A DNA stretch of 64,000 nt from Bradyrhizobium ontarionense (GTDB taxonomy: Bacteria > Pseudomonadota > Alphaproteobacteria > Rhizobiales > Xanthobacteraceae). The translations under genes were made by a program, and so were the position numbers. Positions within the stretch are counted from its first letter, which is position 1. Every line of letters starts with the position of its first letter. The notes beneath the pieces were generated by a model. It did no database searches, was not told the DNA's origin, and worked only from the letters and a program-made list of their open reading frames with translations. The DNA lies in NCBI RefSeq assembly GCF_021088345.1, contig NZ_CP088156.1, positions 1,302,001 through 1,366,000 on the forward strand, written 5' to 3'. Positions 1 to 8,386 of the stretch are shown in pieces.

Positions 1-1892
1 TGCTTGTCCTTGGAACTCAGGTCGAATTCCAGCCGCTCGGGAACGTAGTCCTCGACCATGAAGGTGGTCTCGCCGACCGCCGCCCCCTTCGGGTCGGTGA
101 AGGCGCGCACGCGGTAGGTCCCGGTCGGGACCGCCGAATTCAGCGCCACGCTCAACGAACGCCCGCCGCCGCCCTGGTCCGGCAGCACGGCACGGCGGAA
201 CTCGACTCCGTCGGGGCGCTCGACGACGAGCGTCAGCGGCGTGCCGGTCATGGCGTTGCCCTTGCCGTCGCGCAGCAGCGCGGTGAGATAGACTGTCTCG
301 CTCGAGCGGTAGACGCCGCGCTCCGAATAGACGAAAGCGTCCGGCCCGGCCGGCGCCTCGCGGCCGGCGACGCCGCGGTCCGACAGGTCGAACGCCGTCG
401 TCTTCAGGCTGAGGAAGGCGTAGTCGGTCTTCTCGCCGGACACCGTCAGCATGGCCGGCGACAAGCCGCCCTCGCCGCGCGCGAGCCCCGTCTCGAACAG
501 CGCGTGCCCGGCCTCGTCGGTCTTGCGTGTCGCCAGGATCTCGTTGTTGCGCGCCACCAGCCGGACCTCGGCGCGCGCCACCGGATCGGTGGACGCGAGC
601 GAATTGACGAACACATGGATGCCGTCATTGCCGGAGAACGCAGCGACGCCGAGATCGGAGACGATGAACCATTGCGTGGCGAGCTGGCCGCTGTCCTCGT
701 CGCTGCCGCTGGTCGGTCCCTTGGGCGCCGCCGTCATCACGTAGACGCCGGGCTGCATGTCGCTGAGCGCCTGGTCGACCGGGAATGCGGTGGTGACGTC
801 CTGGTTCAGGGTCATCGCGGTCGACAGCTCGCCGGTCCAGACCTTCATGCCGCGCTCGTTGCCGAGATCGCTGAGCTGGTAGCTCGACAGCGGCCGCTGG
901 AAGTCGCTCTCGATGACCGTGTTGATCAGGTTGCGGTCGCCGATCCGGAACACATTGATGTTGACCGCGGGCGTATTGACGCTGACCAGCGGAATGCCCT
1001 TCTGCCCGGTGCGCGGCAGCACATAGGCCTTGCCGGTGAAGCGCACGAACGGCTTGCGGTCGCGGACATAGATGTTGAACTCGGCCGATTTCGGCAGCGT
1101 CTCCTTGACCCCTGACGGCAGGCCGGCGCGCAAATTGATGTTGTAGCGCTCGCCGTGCTTGAGGCCCTCGACGCAGAGCTGCTTGTCCTCCGACGTCAGC
1201 GCCGGCTTGTCGGTGCCGGCCTGCGCCACGAACGGCGCGAAGTCGGTACGCTTGGCGAGATCCTCGGAGAACTGGAAGCAGGCGCGCGGGCTCGCGGAGT
1301 CGGAATCGACGGTGTAGTCGAGCAGCTTGAAGCCATGCTCGTCGCGCATCCGTTCATATTGCCCACGGACGTCGGCGACCTCGCGCAGGTCGAGCGACAT
1401 CCTGAGCGTATCGAGCGCCGGGCGCCACAGCTTGCGCTCGGCCATGGTCTTGCCCAGCAGGGCCAGCGCTTCGGCCTCCTCGCCGGCATTGCCGGCGCGC
1501 TGGTAGGCGATGTAGGCCGCGGTCGAGGCCCGCTCCAGCAGGAAGGTCTGCTCCGAGGCATTGAACGGCCTGATCTGGGTGAGCACGGTGCGCGCCAGCC
1601 GCAGCCAGTTGCCGGAATCATCGGGCGCCGCGGTCGCGATCTGCCCCAGGATCTGCAGGCCGGTGCGCATGTCGTTGCGACGGAGCGCCGCATCGGCATC
1701 GGTGCGCAAGGTCGCGAGCGGCTTGTTGACCGCTCCCGCTTCGGTCTTGATCTGTGCCTCCAGCTTGATCGCGGCGTCAGCCAGGTCGTCGCGCTTGAAC
1801 GCCTTGTCGGCGGCATGCGCCGAACCGGCGGAGGAGACGAGGCCGAGCGCCATGATGGCGCAGATGGTGGCGGCGCGAACCAGACCGATCAT
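1..1892 (-). CDS. alpha-2-macroglobulin family protein, N-terminal part (runs off left edge)
   Basis: About 630 residues are visible from an ATG at 1892; the stop codon lies beyond base 1. The protein starts with a signal peptide (MIGLVRAATICAIMALG, ending near AHAADK), so it should be exported to the periplasm. A helical N-terminal part is followed by beta-rich stretches with phrases typical of bacterial alpha-2-macroglobulins, such as YVLPRTGQKGIPLVSVNT and VYSERGVYRSSETVYLTALL. Family members trap proteases and are often encoded beside a class C penicillin-binding protein, which could lie to the left. The thioester motif would be in the missing part, so its presence cannot be judged. Confidence 0.8.
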   Translation of the reverse strand, partial: MIGLVRAATICAIMALGLVSSAGSAHAADKAFKRDDLADAAIKLEAQIKTEAGAVNKPLATLRTDADAALRRNDMRTGLQILGQIATAAPDDSGNWLRLARTVLTQIRPFNASEQTFLLERASTAAYIAYQRAGNAGEEAEALALLGKTMAERKLWRPALDTLRMSLDLREVADVRGQYERMRDEHGFKLLDYTVDSDSASPRACFQFSEDLAKRTDFAPFVAQAGTDKPALTSEDKQLCVEGLKHGERYNINLRAGLPSGVKETLPKSAEFNIYVRDRKPFVRFTGKAYVLPRTGQKGIPLVSVNTPAVNINVFRIGDRNLINTVIESDFQRPLSSYQLSDLGNERGMKVWTGELSTAMTLNQDVTTAFPVDQALSDMQPGVYVMTAAPKGPTSGSDEDSGQLATQWFIVSDLGVAAFSGNDGIHVFVNSLASTDPVARAEVRLVARNNEILATRKTDEAGHALFETGLARGEGGLSPAMLTVSGEKTDYAFLSLKTTAFDLSDRGVAGREAPAGPDAFVYSERGVYRSSETVYLTALLRDGKGNAMTGTPLTLVVERPDGVEFRRAVLPDQGGGGRSLSVALNSAVPTGTYRVRAFTDPKGAAVGETTFMVEDYVPERLEFDLSSKDK

Positions 1893-2337
1893 GCGAGGGC
1901 TCCTTGGACGGTTCTTTGAACGGCCCCTCGGGACACCGGGAACGATGCCCGTGTTTGGCCGATTCGTGGCGAGAATGGACGCGAAATGGTGACGGACTGA
2001 TGGCAGAGGTTGCATGAGGCCGGATGACGGCCGGTCACCGGGGCTGCCATCGGCAGGTGCGCGCAGCCGGAAAATCTGTTCATCAACGGCAATTCACAGG
2101 ACATGGCATACCGGCAAAGGCCGCGGCAACCGTTCATCCGGCGCCGCCGACGCGCGAAGGAGGCCATCAGCCCTCCTCCGCCTCCGCTTGGTCGCGCCGG
2201 ATCCACATCCGGTTCGGCCGCTCTTGGCGAAACGGAAGATTTTTCATATGACCCGTGGTAAGGATGGCCGCCGACCGGCTTCGCCCGGGGCGGTCATCCC
2301 GTAACGTTCATACCCGTGACGTTTCTCGCGCGACCAC
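1893..2337. other. intergenic region between A2M gene and tRNA-Arg
   Basis: About 445 bases. Open frames here have no recognisable protein character. The region must hold the promoter of the leftward A2M-like gene and that of the rightward tRNA; I could not identify either with confidence. Confidence 0.5.
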
Positions 2338-2411
2338 GGTCCCATAGCTCAACTGGATAGAGTAGCGGATTTCTACTCCGCGGGTTGCAGGTTCGAGTCC
2401 TGCTGGGATCG
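2338..2411 (+). tRNA. tRNA-Arg (anticodon TCT)
   Basis: A full cloverleaf can be drawn. The acceptor stem pairs GGTCCCA (2338-2344) with TGGGATC (2404-2410) with one G-T wobble. The D stem is 2347-2350/2360-2363, and the anticodon stem GCGGA/TCCGC (2365-2369/2377-2381) encloses the loop TTTCTAC with anticodon TCT at 2372-2374. The T arm is GCAGG-TTCGAGT-CCTGC. Discriminator G at 2411 is followed by an encoded CCA (2412-2414). The anticodon reads AGA/AGG, rare codons in this high-GC genome. Confidence 0.95.
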
Positions 2412-2556
2412 CCAGTCGTCACCGCCCGGTTTGTCATCTTGCCGCCGCGCCGCTTGTTCATGTCCATTCGTTACCGTAAACGACAGGCTGTTGCCGCCCA
2501 AGGCTGCTCGCCTTCGTCTGCCGGGCGAGGGGTCATGGTGCCGTTGGGGGGCTGGA

Positions 2557-3294
2557 TTGGCGAAGCGTGAGGCGTCTCGGTTCTTGGTGAGGATCCTGCG
2601 GTCCAGATTCCGCGATCACAAGACCGAGCTTTCTGAGTTACGGCGGCATATCCGGCGCGGCGACATCGTCTGCGACGTCGGCGCCAACAAGGGCAGCTTT
2701 CTCTATTGGCTGGCGCGATGGTCTGCGCCGGGGCGCGTCATCGCGTTCGAGCCGCAGCCGGATCTGGCCGAAGGCCTGACGCGGCTCTGCCGCCGGTTCT
2801 CCCTGGATAACGTGGTGGTCGAGCCACGGGCGGTCTATTCGTCGTCCAGCACGAAGACGCTGTTCGTTCCCGAGGGTCATCAGCCAGGCGCCTCGCTTCT
2901 CGAACCCGCCGAAAATTCCAAGGCGATCGAGGTGCAGACCATCTGCTTGGACGACTATCTCCCGGAGACCGGGACCGTCTCCGCGATCAAGATCGATGTC
3001 GAGGGCGCGGAGCTGGACGTGCTGCGCGGTGCCGAGCGCACCTTGCGCCGATGCCGGCCTCTGATCATCGTCGAATGCGATCGCCGCCTCGCGACGCTCG
3101 ACCGGGTCAAAGAGACCTTTTCACTCCTGCTCGGTCTTGGCTATCAGGGCGAGTTCCTGAGCCGCGGCAAGCTGCTTCCGCTGTCCGCATTCGATCCGGA
3201 CGTTCACCAGCGAGCCGACGGCGAATGGTTCTGGAAGCGGAAGGACTACTGCAACAACTTCATTTTCCGGAGCATGGACGCGCGAACGTCCTGA
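2557..3294 (+). CDS. FkbM family methyltransferase
   Basis: SAM-dependent methyltransferase of the FkbM type (245 aa from the chosen start), a family that O-methylates sugars or natural products. Motif I is DIVCDVGANKGSFLYWLA, followed by VIAFEPQPDLAEGL (acidic loop), the FkbM-like IKIDVEGAELDVLRGAE, and PLIIVECD. I chose TTG at 2557, preceded by a G-rich ribosome site (GGGGGG around 2546-2551). The open frame extends to TTG 2431, only 17 bases after the tRNA, which makes that start less likely. The substrate cannot be deduced, and no glycan genes lie adjacent. Confidence 0.75.
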   Translation: MAKREASRFLVRILRSRFRDHKTELSELRRHIRRGDIVCDVGANKGSFLYWLARWSAPGRVIAFEPQPDLAEGLTRLCRRFSLDNVVVEPRAVYSSSSTKTLFVPEGHQPGASLLEPAENSKAIEVQTICLDDYLPETGTVSAIKIDVEGAELDVLRGAERTLRRCRPLIIVECDRRLATLDRVKETFSLLLGLGYQGEFLSRGKLLPLSAFDPDVHQRADGEWFWKRKDYCNNFIFRSMDARTS

Positions 3295-3368
3295 CAGCTG
3301 AAGGTCTTGATCCGGCACGGCGCCCCGCCCGAGACCAACGGAGAGCTGGGCTGCATTCTAATGAACTC

Positions 3369-3563
3369 CTAATCTCCCGTCGCCGCAGCCGCCAACAACA
3401 TCTGCTCGACGAGACCGTCGAACTCCTCTTTGCCGATCGGATCGGTCGCCGCCATCTCGTCATACGTCCTTCGATATGGCGCCCACCAATGATGATGCCG
3501 CCCCGCCTCGAACAGGACGCGCGCGGCAGCCTCGATCTGCTTCGACGACGGCCTCCGGATCAC
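3369..3563 (-). CDS. small hypothetical protein with GTG start in a G9 tract
   Basis: 64 residues starting MIRRPSSKQIEAAARVLF and including HHHWWAPYRRTYDEM and FDGLVEQMLLAAAA. It has the amphipathic, codon-biased look of a real gene, but I do not recognise a function. The GTG start (3563-3561) is the last base of a run of nine Gs (3571-3563) that is itself part of a GGAGG ribosome site. The frame continues upstream to an ATG at 3674, but that extension looks non-coding. Confidence 0.6.
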   Translation of the reverse strand: MIRRPSSKQIEAAARVLFEAGRHHHWWAPYRRTYDEMAATDPIGKEEFDGLVEQMLLAAAATGD

Positions 3564-3738
3564 CCCCCCCCTCCATCGGCCTTGGATGCCGCGATTACCG
3601 GTCGTCCCGCAGACACCCGCGTTCGCCGGGTGAAACCTGCCGCGCACCGCGTGAAACCATTTCCCATGCCACACGAAGACGTCCTGAAACAGTCCTCCGG
3701 CACGGTCCGACCATCAAACCGACCGGTGGGAGTTACCG

Positions 3739-3837
3739 ATGTCCGCGCTGCTGAGCTTCATCTTCGAGTCCTATTGCCTGAGCTACCAGGCGATGTTTCC
3801 GGAGCTCGATCAGGATCACCGGACCGCCGCGCAGTGA
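3739..3837 (+). CDS. very small hypothetical protein (32 aa)
   Basis: An ATG at 3739 preceded by a good ribosome site (GGTGGGAG, 3725-3732) opens a 32-residue frame: MSALLSFIFESYCLSYQAMF followed by a polar tail, ending in TGA TAG. The N-terminal half is hydrophobic and may be membrane-associated. I know of no function. The strong ribosome site and double stop support it, but its shortness keeps confidence moderate. Confidence 0.45.
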   Translation: MSALLSFIFESYCLSYQAMFPELDQDHRTAAQ

Positions 3838-3952
3838 TAGCCGCGCTGGCGCAGTGCCCGGCCCCGCGTTAAGCTTTCCTGTTCAGCTTAACTGCCGCTT
3901 GCGTTTGACGCCCGCGCCTTCATGCGCCACGTCGTGGCGATGGAGCTTTGAC

Positions 3953-4114
3953 ATGTTCGAATTGGCTGTTTTGACCGCAATCTGTTTCATTGCCGCCGTC
4001 GCCCTCGTCACCATCTATCAGCGGCGGCAGGACGTGCTTTACGGACCTTACATCGAGGACGCGTCCCGGCATCAGGCACGGCGCGACGACGCCATCGAAG
4101 CATCCTCGTCCTGA
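3953..4114 (+). CDS. small single-pass membrane protein
   Basis: 53 residues: MFELAVLTAICFIAAVALVT forms one transmembrane helix, followed by a basic and polar cytoplasmic-type tail (YQRRQDVLYGPYIED). The ATG at 3953 has an upstream GGAG (about 3942); the longer frame from 3854 adds a Pro/Arg/Cys-rich stretch unlikely to be translated. Function unknown. Confidence 0.6.
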   Translation: MFELAVLTAICFIAAVALVTIYQRRQDVLYGPYIEDASRHQARRDDAIEASSS

Positions 4115-4168
4115 CCCGTGGCGTCCTGACCACGCTGTCATTGCCGGCCGGGCGCGGGGCACCGGGCG

Positions 4169-4381
4169 TCACAGGCCGCTGTGTCCCCTTGTCTCGTTGA
4201 TCAGGGCGTCGAACCGGTCTGGGCTCATGCTCTGGCCGCCCGGCGTCTCGATGCTGACGCAGGCGGCCCCGAGGCGCAGGTAGGTGTTGGCCGTGAGCAG
4301 CGCGTCCTGCGCGCTGCTACACCTGATGGTGGCCATCGCGCTGGCGCTCTCGGCCCTGACGGTGAACTGCGCGGCGGCCAT
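4169..4381 (-). CDS. small hypothetical protein
   Basis: 70 residues beginning MAAAQFTVRAESASAMATIR and including SAQDALLTANTYLRLGAACV and PGGQSMSPDRFDALI. It resembles short cytosolic proteins from Bradyrhizobium that lack an assigned role. An upstream in-frame ATG at 4441 would add 20 residues; neither start has a strong ribosome site, so the N-terminus is uncertain. Confidence 0.5.
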   Translation of the reverse strand: MAAAQFTVRAESASAMATIRCSSAQDALLTANTYLRLGAACVSIETPGGQSMSPDRFDALINETRGHSGL

Positions 4382-4535
4382 GAACGACAAGCCCGGTTGC
4401 AAGCAGCGGCTGAACTGAAACCACAGCTTATGCAACGGCACCCGACGGTATCATTGAGGTGGATCAAACGGACCGGTGGCGGTCGATCGGCTGCAGGAGC
4501 CGGGCACCAAGCCGCAGAGCATGTCGGCTCCCCGC

Positions 4536-5009
4536 TCAGCTCCGGTTCAACGACAGGCTGATGCGGGTCACGATGCCGTCCCAGTCGCGCTCCCAGGCCT
4601 TGGGATAGTTGATCAGCACGCAGTGCACGTAGCCGCCGGCGAAGTTGCAGCGGTTGTACCAGACATAGTCGCCCCTGTAGCTCGACACGGCGAAGAAGCG
4701 CGACGTGACGCGCTTGTATTGGATGTTCGGCGGCGGGTTCTTCTTGGCGAGGAACCGTGCCGGAGAGTCACCCGCGTCGTTGCGCGTCGATTGCACGGTC
4801 AGATTGGCGCGCCCGTCGGCGCCCTCGAAGCGTCGGCCGTAGCCGTCGGGGCGCCCCGCCGTCTCGCTGAAGATCGAGGCGGGAATGTCGACCGAGGTTC
4901 CGGTCTCCGGGATCCTGTAGGTGGTCCAGCGCGCCGGCTCAGCCTGCGCGGCAGCGCTCCAGCAGTTCACGCCGGCGATCAGCGCCACAGCCTTGATGAT
5001 CGAGTTCAT
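4536..5009 (-). CDS. secreted hypothetical protein
   Basis: 157 residues with an N-terminal signal peptide (MNSIIKAVALIAGVNCWSAAAQA) and a mature domain beginning near EPARWTTYRIPETGTSVDIP. That opening phrase is typical of a small periplasmic family that looks like a PsbP/lipocalin-type single domain (inference). Two cysteines (NRCNFAGGYVHCVL) are placed to form a disulfide. It stands alone and its function is unknown. Confidence 0.7.
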   Translation of the reverse strand: MNSIIKAVALIAGVNCWSAAAQAEPARWTTYRIPETGTSVDIPASIFSETAGRPDGYGRRFEGADGRANLTVQSTRNDAGDSPARFLAKKNPPPNIQYKRVTSRFFAVSSYRGDYVWYNRCNFAGGYVHCVLINYPKAWERDWDGIVTRISLSLNRS

Positions 5010-6698
5010 GTCTGTCGTCCCGAACGGCTTGGGAAAGATGCGAGGCTAACCGGCCTTCACGGCCGTGCGAAGGCAGTCCCCCCGGACATCAGCCGAAGAG
5101 AACGCGCATCATCGCCGCAAGGTTCACGGCCGACAGCATTTCCGCGTCCGGGCGGCACGCCAGTCCTACCCAACCCCGGTCCTGCCCAACCAGGTCCTGC
5201 CAAGCCTGACGCGGTCGTGGTCAGCCGCCACCGGCGCGCTCCCGCTCCAGCGCTGACGTAGCGGCCCTGCTCGGCCGGCCCCGACGCGAGGTTCAGCGCA
5301 AGCGCGGGACTGATTTCGATTCCTGAAGTTGCTCCCCGGCTTGTCCGAGGCATTGAGCTGCAAGGGCGCGGCAATCGTTGAAGCCCACGCACCTCCAGAG
5401 ACGGCGGCGCGCGCTGCGGCGTACGAAGCGCAAAGCGACCCGCGACCGAAAAATGCCCGTCGACCAAATCCCCCTGCGACGTCGCCGCTTCGTTCGCTTC
5501 GCGAGCCGCGCCGGCCGACCAAAACGGTCTGCGCGCGAAAACTGATTTCGCGAATGCGCTCAACGTGATTTGGCCTGTCCAGTCCTGCGCGCAAAAATAT
5601 TCCTGTTTCGTTTTTACAGAATTCGTGTTTCTCTGGCTGCGTCCCGCCTCGCAGCAGAGGGGCGCATCGCGATCGTCACGAGCGTTGGGTGCGGGATGTG
5701 GTGGGCGCAGCGGGTTGCAGCATGCTGGTCATGCGGACGAACAGCCCGATGCGCCGGTGAAGTCGTATGGTCCTGGCATCCCGATGCTGATGCCAAGCCG
5801 GTGGTGATGATGATCCGCCGGTCACGGGGGCAAAACAGCCGGTCCCCGGGGAGAGTACGTATAAACCGTCAAAACCATCGCGCGGGGAAGGCCGGAGCAT
5901 CCGGCTACACCTGTGGTTCCTGCCCCGTGCAATCTTTCCGCACGGGGGCCGCGGGTGTCAGCGGATACCCGGCCTTCCCTGCGCCCTCTCTTCCAAAGAG
6001 GGCCATTCGAACGCCATCACTCGGGCACGGCGTGCCGCGAGAACGTCGACGATCGCCCGACGCGCGCCCGTCACGTCGACGTCCGAAATTGGCGCGTCGC
6101 GAGGCGTGAGCGCGTGGCAGCGTCGATGATTGTGCGGCCGTTGTTTGACATGCGCATCCACAACGAGAATCGACCGGCCGACTTCCGTTGCCGTCATTCA
6201 TATGATACCAGTCATGGCAATGATACCGGCGACTCCAGGGCAGCGGCGCCACAAGCGTTAATCTCTCGCCACATATCGGCCGAGGCCGCGATGGCCCGGA
6301 CCTATACTTGGAGTTGCCTTTACAACCGCCTCGCCGACGCCTGCGAGACAGTCGTTGCAACGGCCTTGTCGCGAGCGACAAAGAGCTGCAAGCCCTGATC
6401 TGCAGGAAGTTAAGCTTAAAAACGTGCGGCAGCCGGTTTCAACAACCTGGCAACTTCATTCAACAGCCAAGACGTGCAACAATACTTCGGCGCAACTATC
6501 ATCAACCTGAGATTTAATTTACCGATCATTTACTTTCCTTAACTTTGCCCCAAAAACTGCACGATGCTGGGTTCCTCTTTCACAATTAGAACTCGTCTGG
6601 GGCCCTAAATAACTACCTCCCGGACTCCGGTTCTAAAAAGCCGACCTATACTTTTCATCGCTAAATCTCCGTCTTCGTTTCGCGTACAGAGGTCCACA
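5010..6698. other. gene-poor stretch of about 1.7 kb
   Basis: No frame here looks like a conserved protein. The stretch contains a short imperfect direct repeat around 5161-5208 (units resembling CCAACC..GGTCCTGCC), the interspersed-repeat-like segment listed separately, and an AT-richer part from about 6400 that probably includes the promoter of the small gene at 6699. It looks like decayed accessory DNA. Confidence 0.5.
5570..6010. repeat. probable interspersed repeat remnant of Bradyrhizobium type
   Basis: The segment carries phrases I recall from non-coding repeats scattered through Bradyrhizobium genomes: GCGCGCAAAAATATTCC near 5587, a GGGGCAAAACA..CGGTC..CCGGGGAGA block near 5826-5853, GTCAAAACCATCGCGCGGGG near 5869, and a closing CCGGCCTTCCCTGCGCCCTC near 5971. 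The match is from memory, and the boundaries are approximate. Such copies often give rise to spurious ORF predictions. Confidence 0.5.
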
Positions 6699-6854
6699 AT
6701 GACAACACTTACAAAGGCTCTCCCGACCCATCTCGAAGCGACCCGCTTCGACTCCGAGAAGCTGCGGACGATCCTGATGCTCTGCGGCGCCACGGCGTTT
6801 GGCTTCATTCTTCACGCCACATATGGCCTCGATCTCAGCTATGCCTTCTTCTGA
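6699..6854 (+). CDS. small hypothetical protein with hydrophobic segment (51 aa)
   Basis: ATG at 6699, after GAGG (6689-6692), opens a 51-residue frame starting MTTLTKALPTHLEATRFDSE. A hydrophobic helix LRTILMLCGATAFGFILHAT follows, then YGLDLSYAFF and a TGA stop. A strong hairpin begins eight bases after the stop, so this is a compact single-gene unit. I do not know the function; a membrane-associated or stress microprotein is possible. Confidence 0.65.
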   Translation: MTTLTKALPTHLEATRFDSEKLRTILMLCGATAFGFILHATYGLDLSYAFF

Positions 6855-6861
6855 TTAGGAA

Positions 6862-6892
6862 AGCCCGCCGGTCGAAGTCGGCGGGCTCTTCA
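6862..6892 (+). terminator. intrinsic terminator after the 51-aa gene
   Basis: Nine-base perfect stem AGCCCGCCG (6862-6870) with CGGCGGGCT (6879-6887), eight-base loop, followed by CTTC. The T tract is weak. Confidence 0.75.
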
Positions 6893-7133
6893 CTGATCGA
6901 CGCATTGGTAGCTCGTCGGTCTTCCGGCTCGCGGGCCCTTCGCAGGGCTCCGCGCGCCGCCTCTGCAAGACGCGCCCCGATACGCGCGTCACGCGATGAA
7001 TGTGGCAGACGCTCGCCATCACAGGCTTGCTGCAGTCTTTGCACAGCCTGGCCGCGCTGCTCCCACAATTCCGCCGCGACGACGCGACACGCTGAGGGTG
7101 TGAGGAATTGGGGTTTTGAGGACGAGTAGCGTC

Positions 7134-7403
7134 ATGCGTTCGCCAGTGTATGATCTCTATCAGATGAAGCAGGACCGCTTGCCGACGGGAGCCCGTTCGG
7201 CATGGCTGAGGACGCGGCCCAACGAGCCGCCGCCGGCGGCCGATGACTGGATCTTCGTCGGCAAGGAACGGCATCCGAGCCGGTGGACGATTGCCGAAAT
7301 GAACGAGAAGGGCACCTGCTACCGCGAGATTCCGATCTGGCTGTCGAGCCGGCGGAGCATGATGGCGGGATCAGCGGCCGACATCCAGACGCCGGCCGCC
7401 TGA
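7134..7403 (+). CDS. small hypothetical protein
   Basis: 89 residues from ATG 7134 (GAGGA at 7118-7122): MRSPVYDLYQMKQDRLPTG, then a Trp-rich core DDWIFVGKERHPSRWTIAEM and CYREIPIWLSSRRSMMAG. An in-frame TTG at 7116 is possible but overlaps the ribosome site. No function recognised; the compact Trp-rich core suggests a folded single domain. Confidence 0.55.
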   Translation: MRSPVYDLYQMKQDRLPTGARSAWLRTRPNEPPPAADDWIFVGKERHPSRWTIAEMNEKGTCYREIPIWLSSRRSMMAGSAADIQTPAA

Positions 7404-7559
7404 CGCCCGCCTCTCGCCCGACACGGTCTCGATCGTCCGGCATGGTCTCAATGACCGGGCGCCGCACCGCGCTTGCGGGTGCGTCGCCGCAAGCCAAAGG
7501 CCGGTCGCGCACCGCGGCCCGCGGCTTCGTGCAATGAACTGACGACGAATCAAATCGCG

Positions 7560-7928
7560 TCAGGCGACGGGAACGCCGTAATAATCGTTCACCTTGCGTC
7601 CGGTGGCGAGATCTCCCCAATCCCATTCGCGCTCATCGGAATATTTCGGCGCAGCACGCAGCTGAGTCTCGGTCACTCCGGTGACATATCCGCCGAGACG
7701 GGTGTCGTACTTCAAGGATTGCCACGGAAGCGGGTAGTGATCATTGCCCATTCCGAGAAAGCCGCCAAAGCCGAGAACGGCGTAGGAAACTCGGCCGCTC
7801 AGCTTGTCGATCATCACGCGTTCGATAGTGCCGATCTTGGTGTCATCGGCGCCGTAGACCGCGGTGCCTTCAACCTTGTCGCTGCCGATCAGGTTGCCAT
7901 ATTCCTGCTCATCGAGCATCGATGTCAT
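7560..7928 (-). CDS. PRC-barrel domain protein
   Basis: 122 residues with a PRC-barrel domain over about residues 12-75: LIGSDKVEGTAVYGADDTK, IGTIERVMIDKLSGRVSYAV, FGGFLGMGNDHYPLPW. The tail LATGRKVNDYYGVPVA is polar. PRC-barrel proteins of this length are common members of the rhizobial general stress regulon. A perfect GGAAC-N17-CGTT promoter candidate lies about 30 bases upstream. The start codon follows GGAGG. Confidence 0.85.
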   Translation of the reverse strand: MTSMLDEQEYGNLIGSDKVEGTAVYGADDTKIGTIERVMIDKLSGRVSYAVLGFGGFLGMGNDHYPLPWQSLKYDTRLGGYVTGVTETQLRAAPKYSDEREWDWGDLATGRKVNDYYGVPVA

Positions 7929-7957
7929 GTGAGCCTCCGTTGCGCTAGACGATTGGC

Positions 7958-7983
7958 AACGTTCGGCCGCTGCCCGCCGTTCC
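7958..7983 (-). promoter_or_regulatory. EcfG-type promoter for PRC-barrel gene
   Basis: On the minus strand GGAAC (7983-7979), 17 bases, then CGTT (7961-7958). This matches the alphaproteobacterial general stress consensus GGAAC-N16/17-CGTT exactly and lies 30 bases upstream of the start at 7928. Confidence 0.75.
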
Positions 7984-7997
7984 CACAGCCCACACTC

Positions 7998-8162
7998 TCA
8001 ATCGGACTCCGACCGCTTGCGGTCGTGCTCGGGATGGCCAGTCGCTTCCCGGGACGGTGCATCCCCGGATGTGCTCTGATCCGCCTGCTGCGCACGGTCC
8101 TTATCGGCGGGCTGATCCTCGCCGCGTCCATTCTTGACGATCCCATGATCCTGCTTCGCCAT
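7998..8162 (-). CDS. small hydrophilic protein (54 aa)
   Basis: MAKQDHGIVKNGRGEDQPAD followed by a Lys/Gln/Ser/Asp/Arg-rich tail ending HPEHDRKRSESD; no hydrophobic core, so probably disordered, like small stress-induced hydrophilins. AAGGGA lies upstream of the ATG at 8162. It sits between stress-type genes and has a near-consensus EcfG-like motif at 8263-8239. Confidence 0.6.
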   Translation of the reverse strand: MAKQDHGIVKNGRGEDQPADKDRAQQADQSTSGDAPSREATGHPEHDRKRSESD

Positions 8163-8238
8163 CGGGGTTCCCTTCGATTGTGATCCACGGCGTGCGTCGC
8201 GCCGGATAGCGCCGACGCCAATGGGGTTCGATCGGGAC

Positions 8239-8263
8239 GACGCCAGCAGCGCCCGTTCGTTCC
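8239..8263 (-). promoter_or_regulatory. EcfG-like promoter candidate for the 54-aa gene
   Basis: GGAAC (8263-8259), 16 bases, CGTC (8242-8239): one mismatch in the -10 element. It is 77 bases upstream of the start at 8162. Confidence 0.4.
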
Positions 8264-8334
8264 GTTGCTGAGCCGACACGCCGCAGAGCCGATCGCGCCG
8301 CCGAGAACAACACGCCCGTTTGAGCCGTCCCAAA

Positions 8335-8359
8335 GAAACGTTGGTGGGCGCCGACCGTT
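8335..8359 (+). promoter_or_regulatory. EcfG-like promoter candidate for the SDR gene
   Basis: GAAAC (8335-8339), 16 bases, CGTT (8356-8359): one mismatch in the -35 element, 28 bases upstream of the ATG at 8387, with GAGGAG at the ribosome site. Confidence 0.5.
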
Positions 8360-8386
8360 AAGGAGAACCTCAAGAGGAGAGACAGC

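Noticed and set aside
5161..5210. Short tandem repeat possibly part of an insertion-sequence end
   Set aside because: Only about two imperfect units, with no transposase or terminal inverted repeats nearby.
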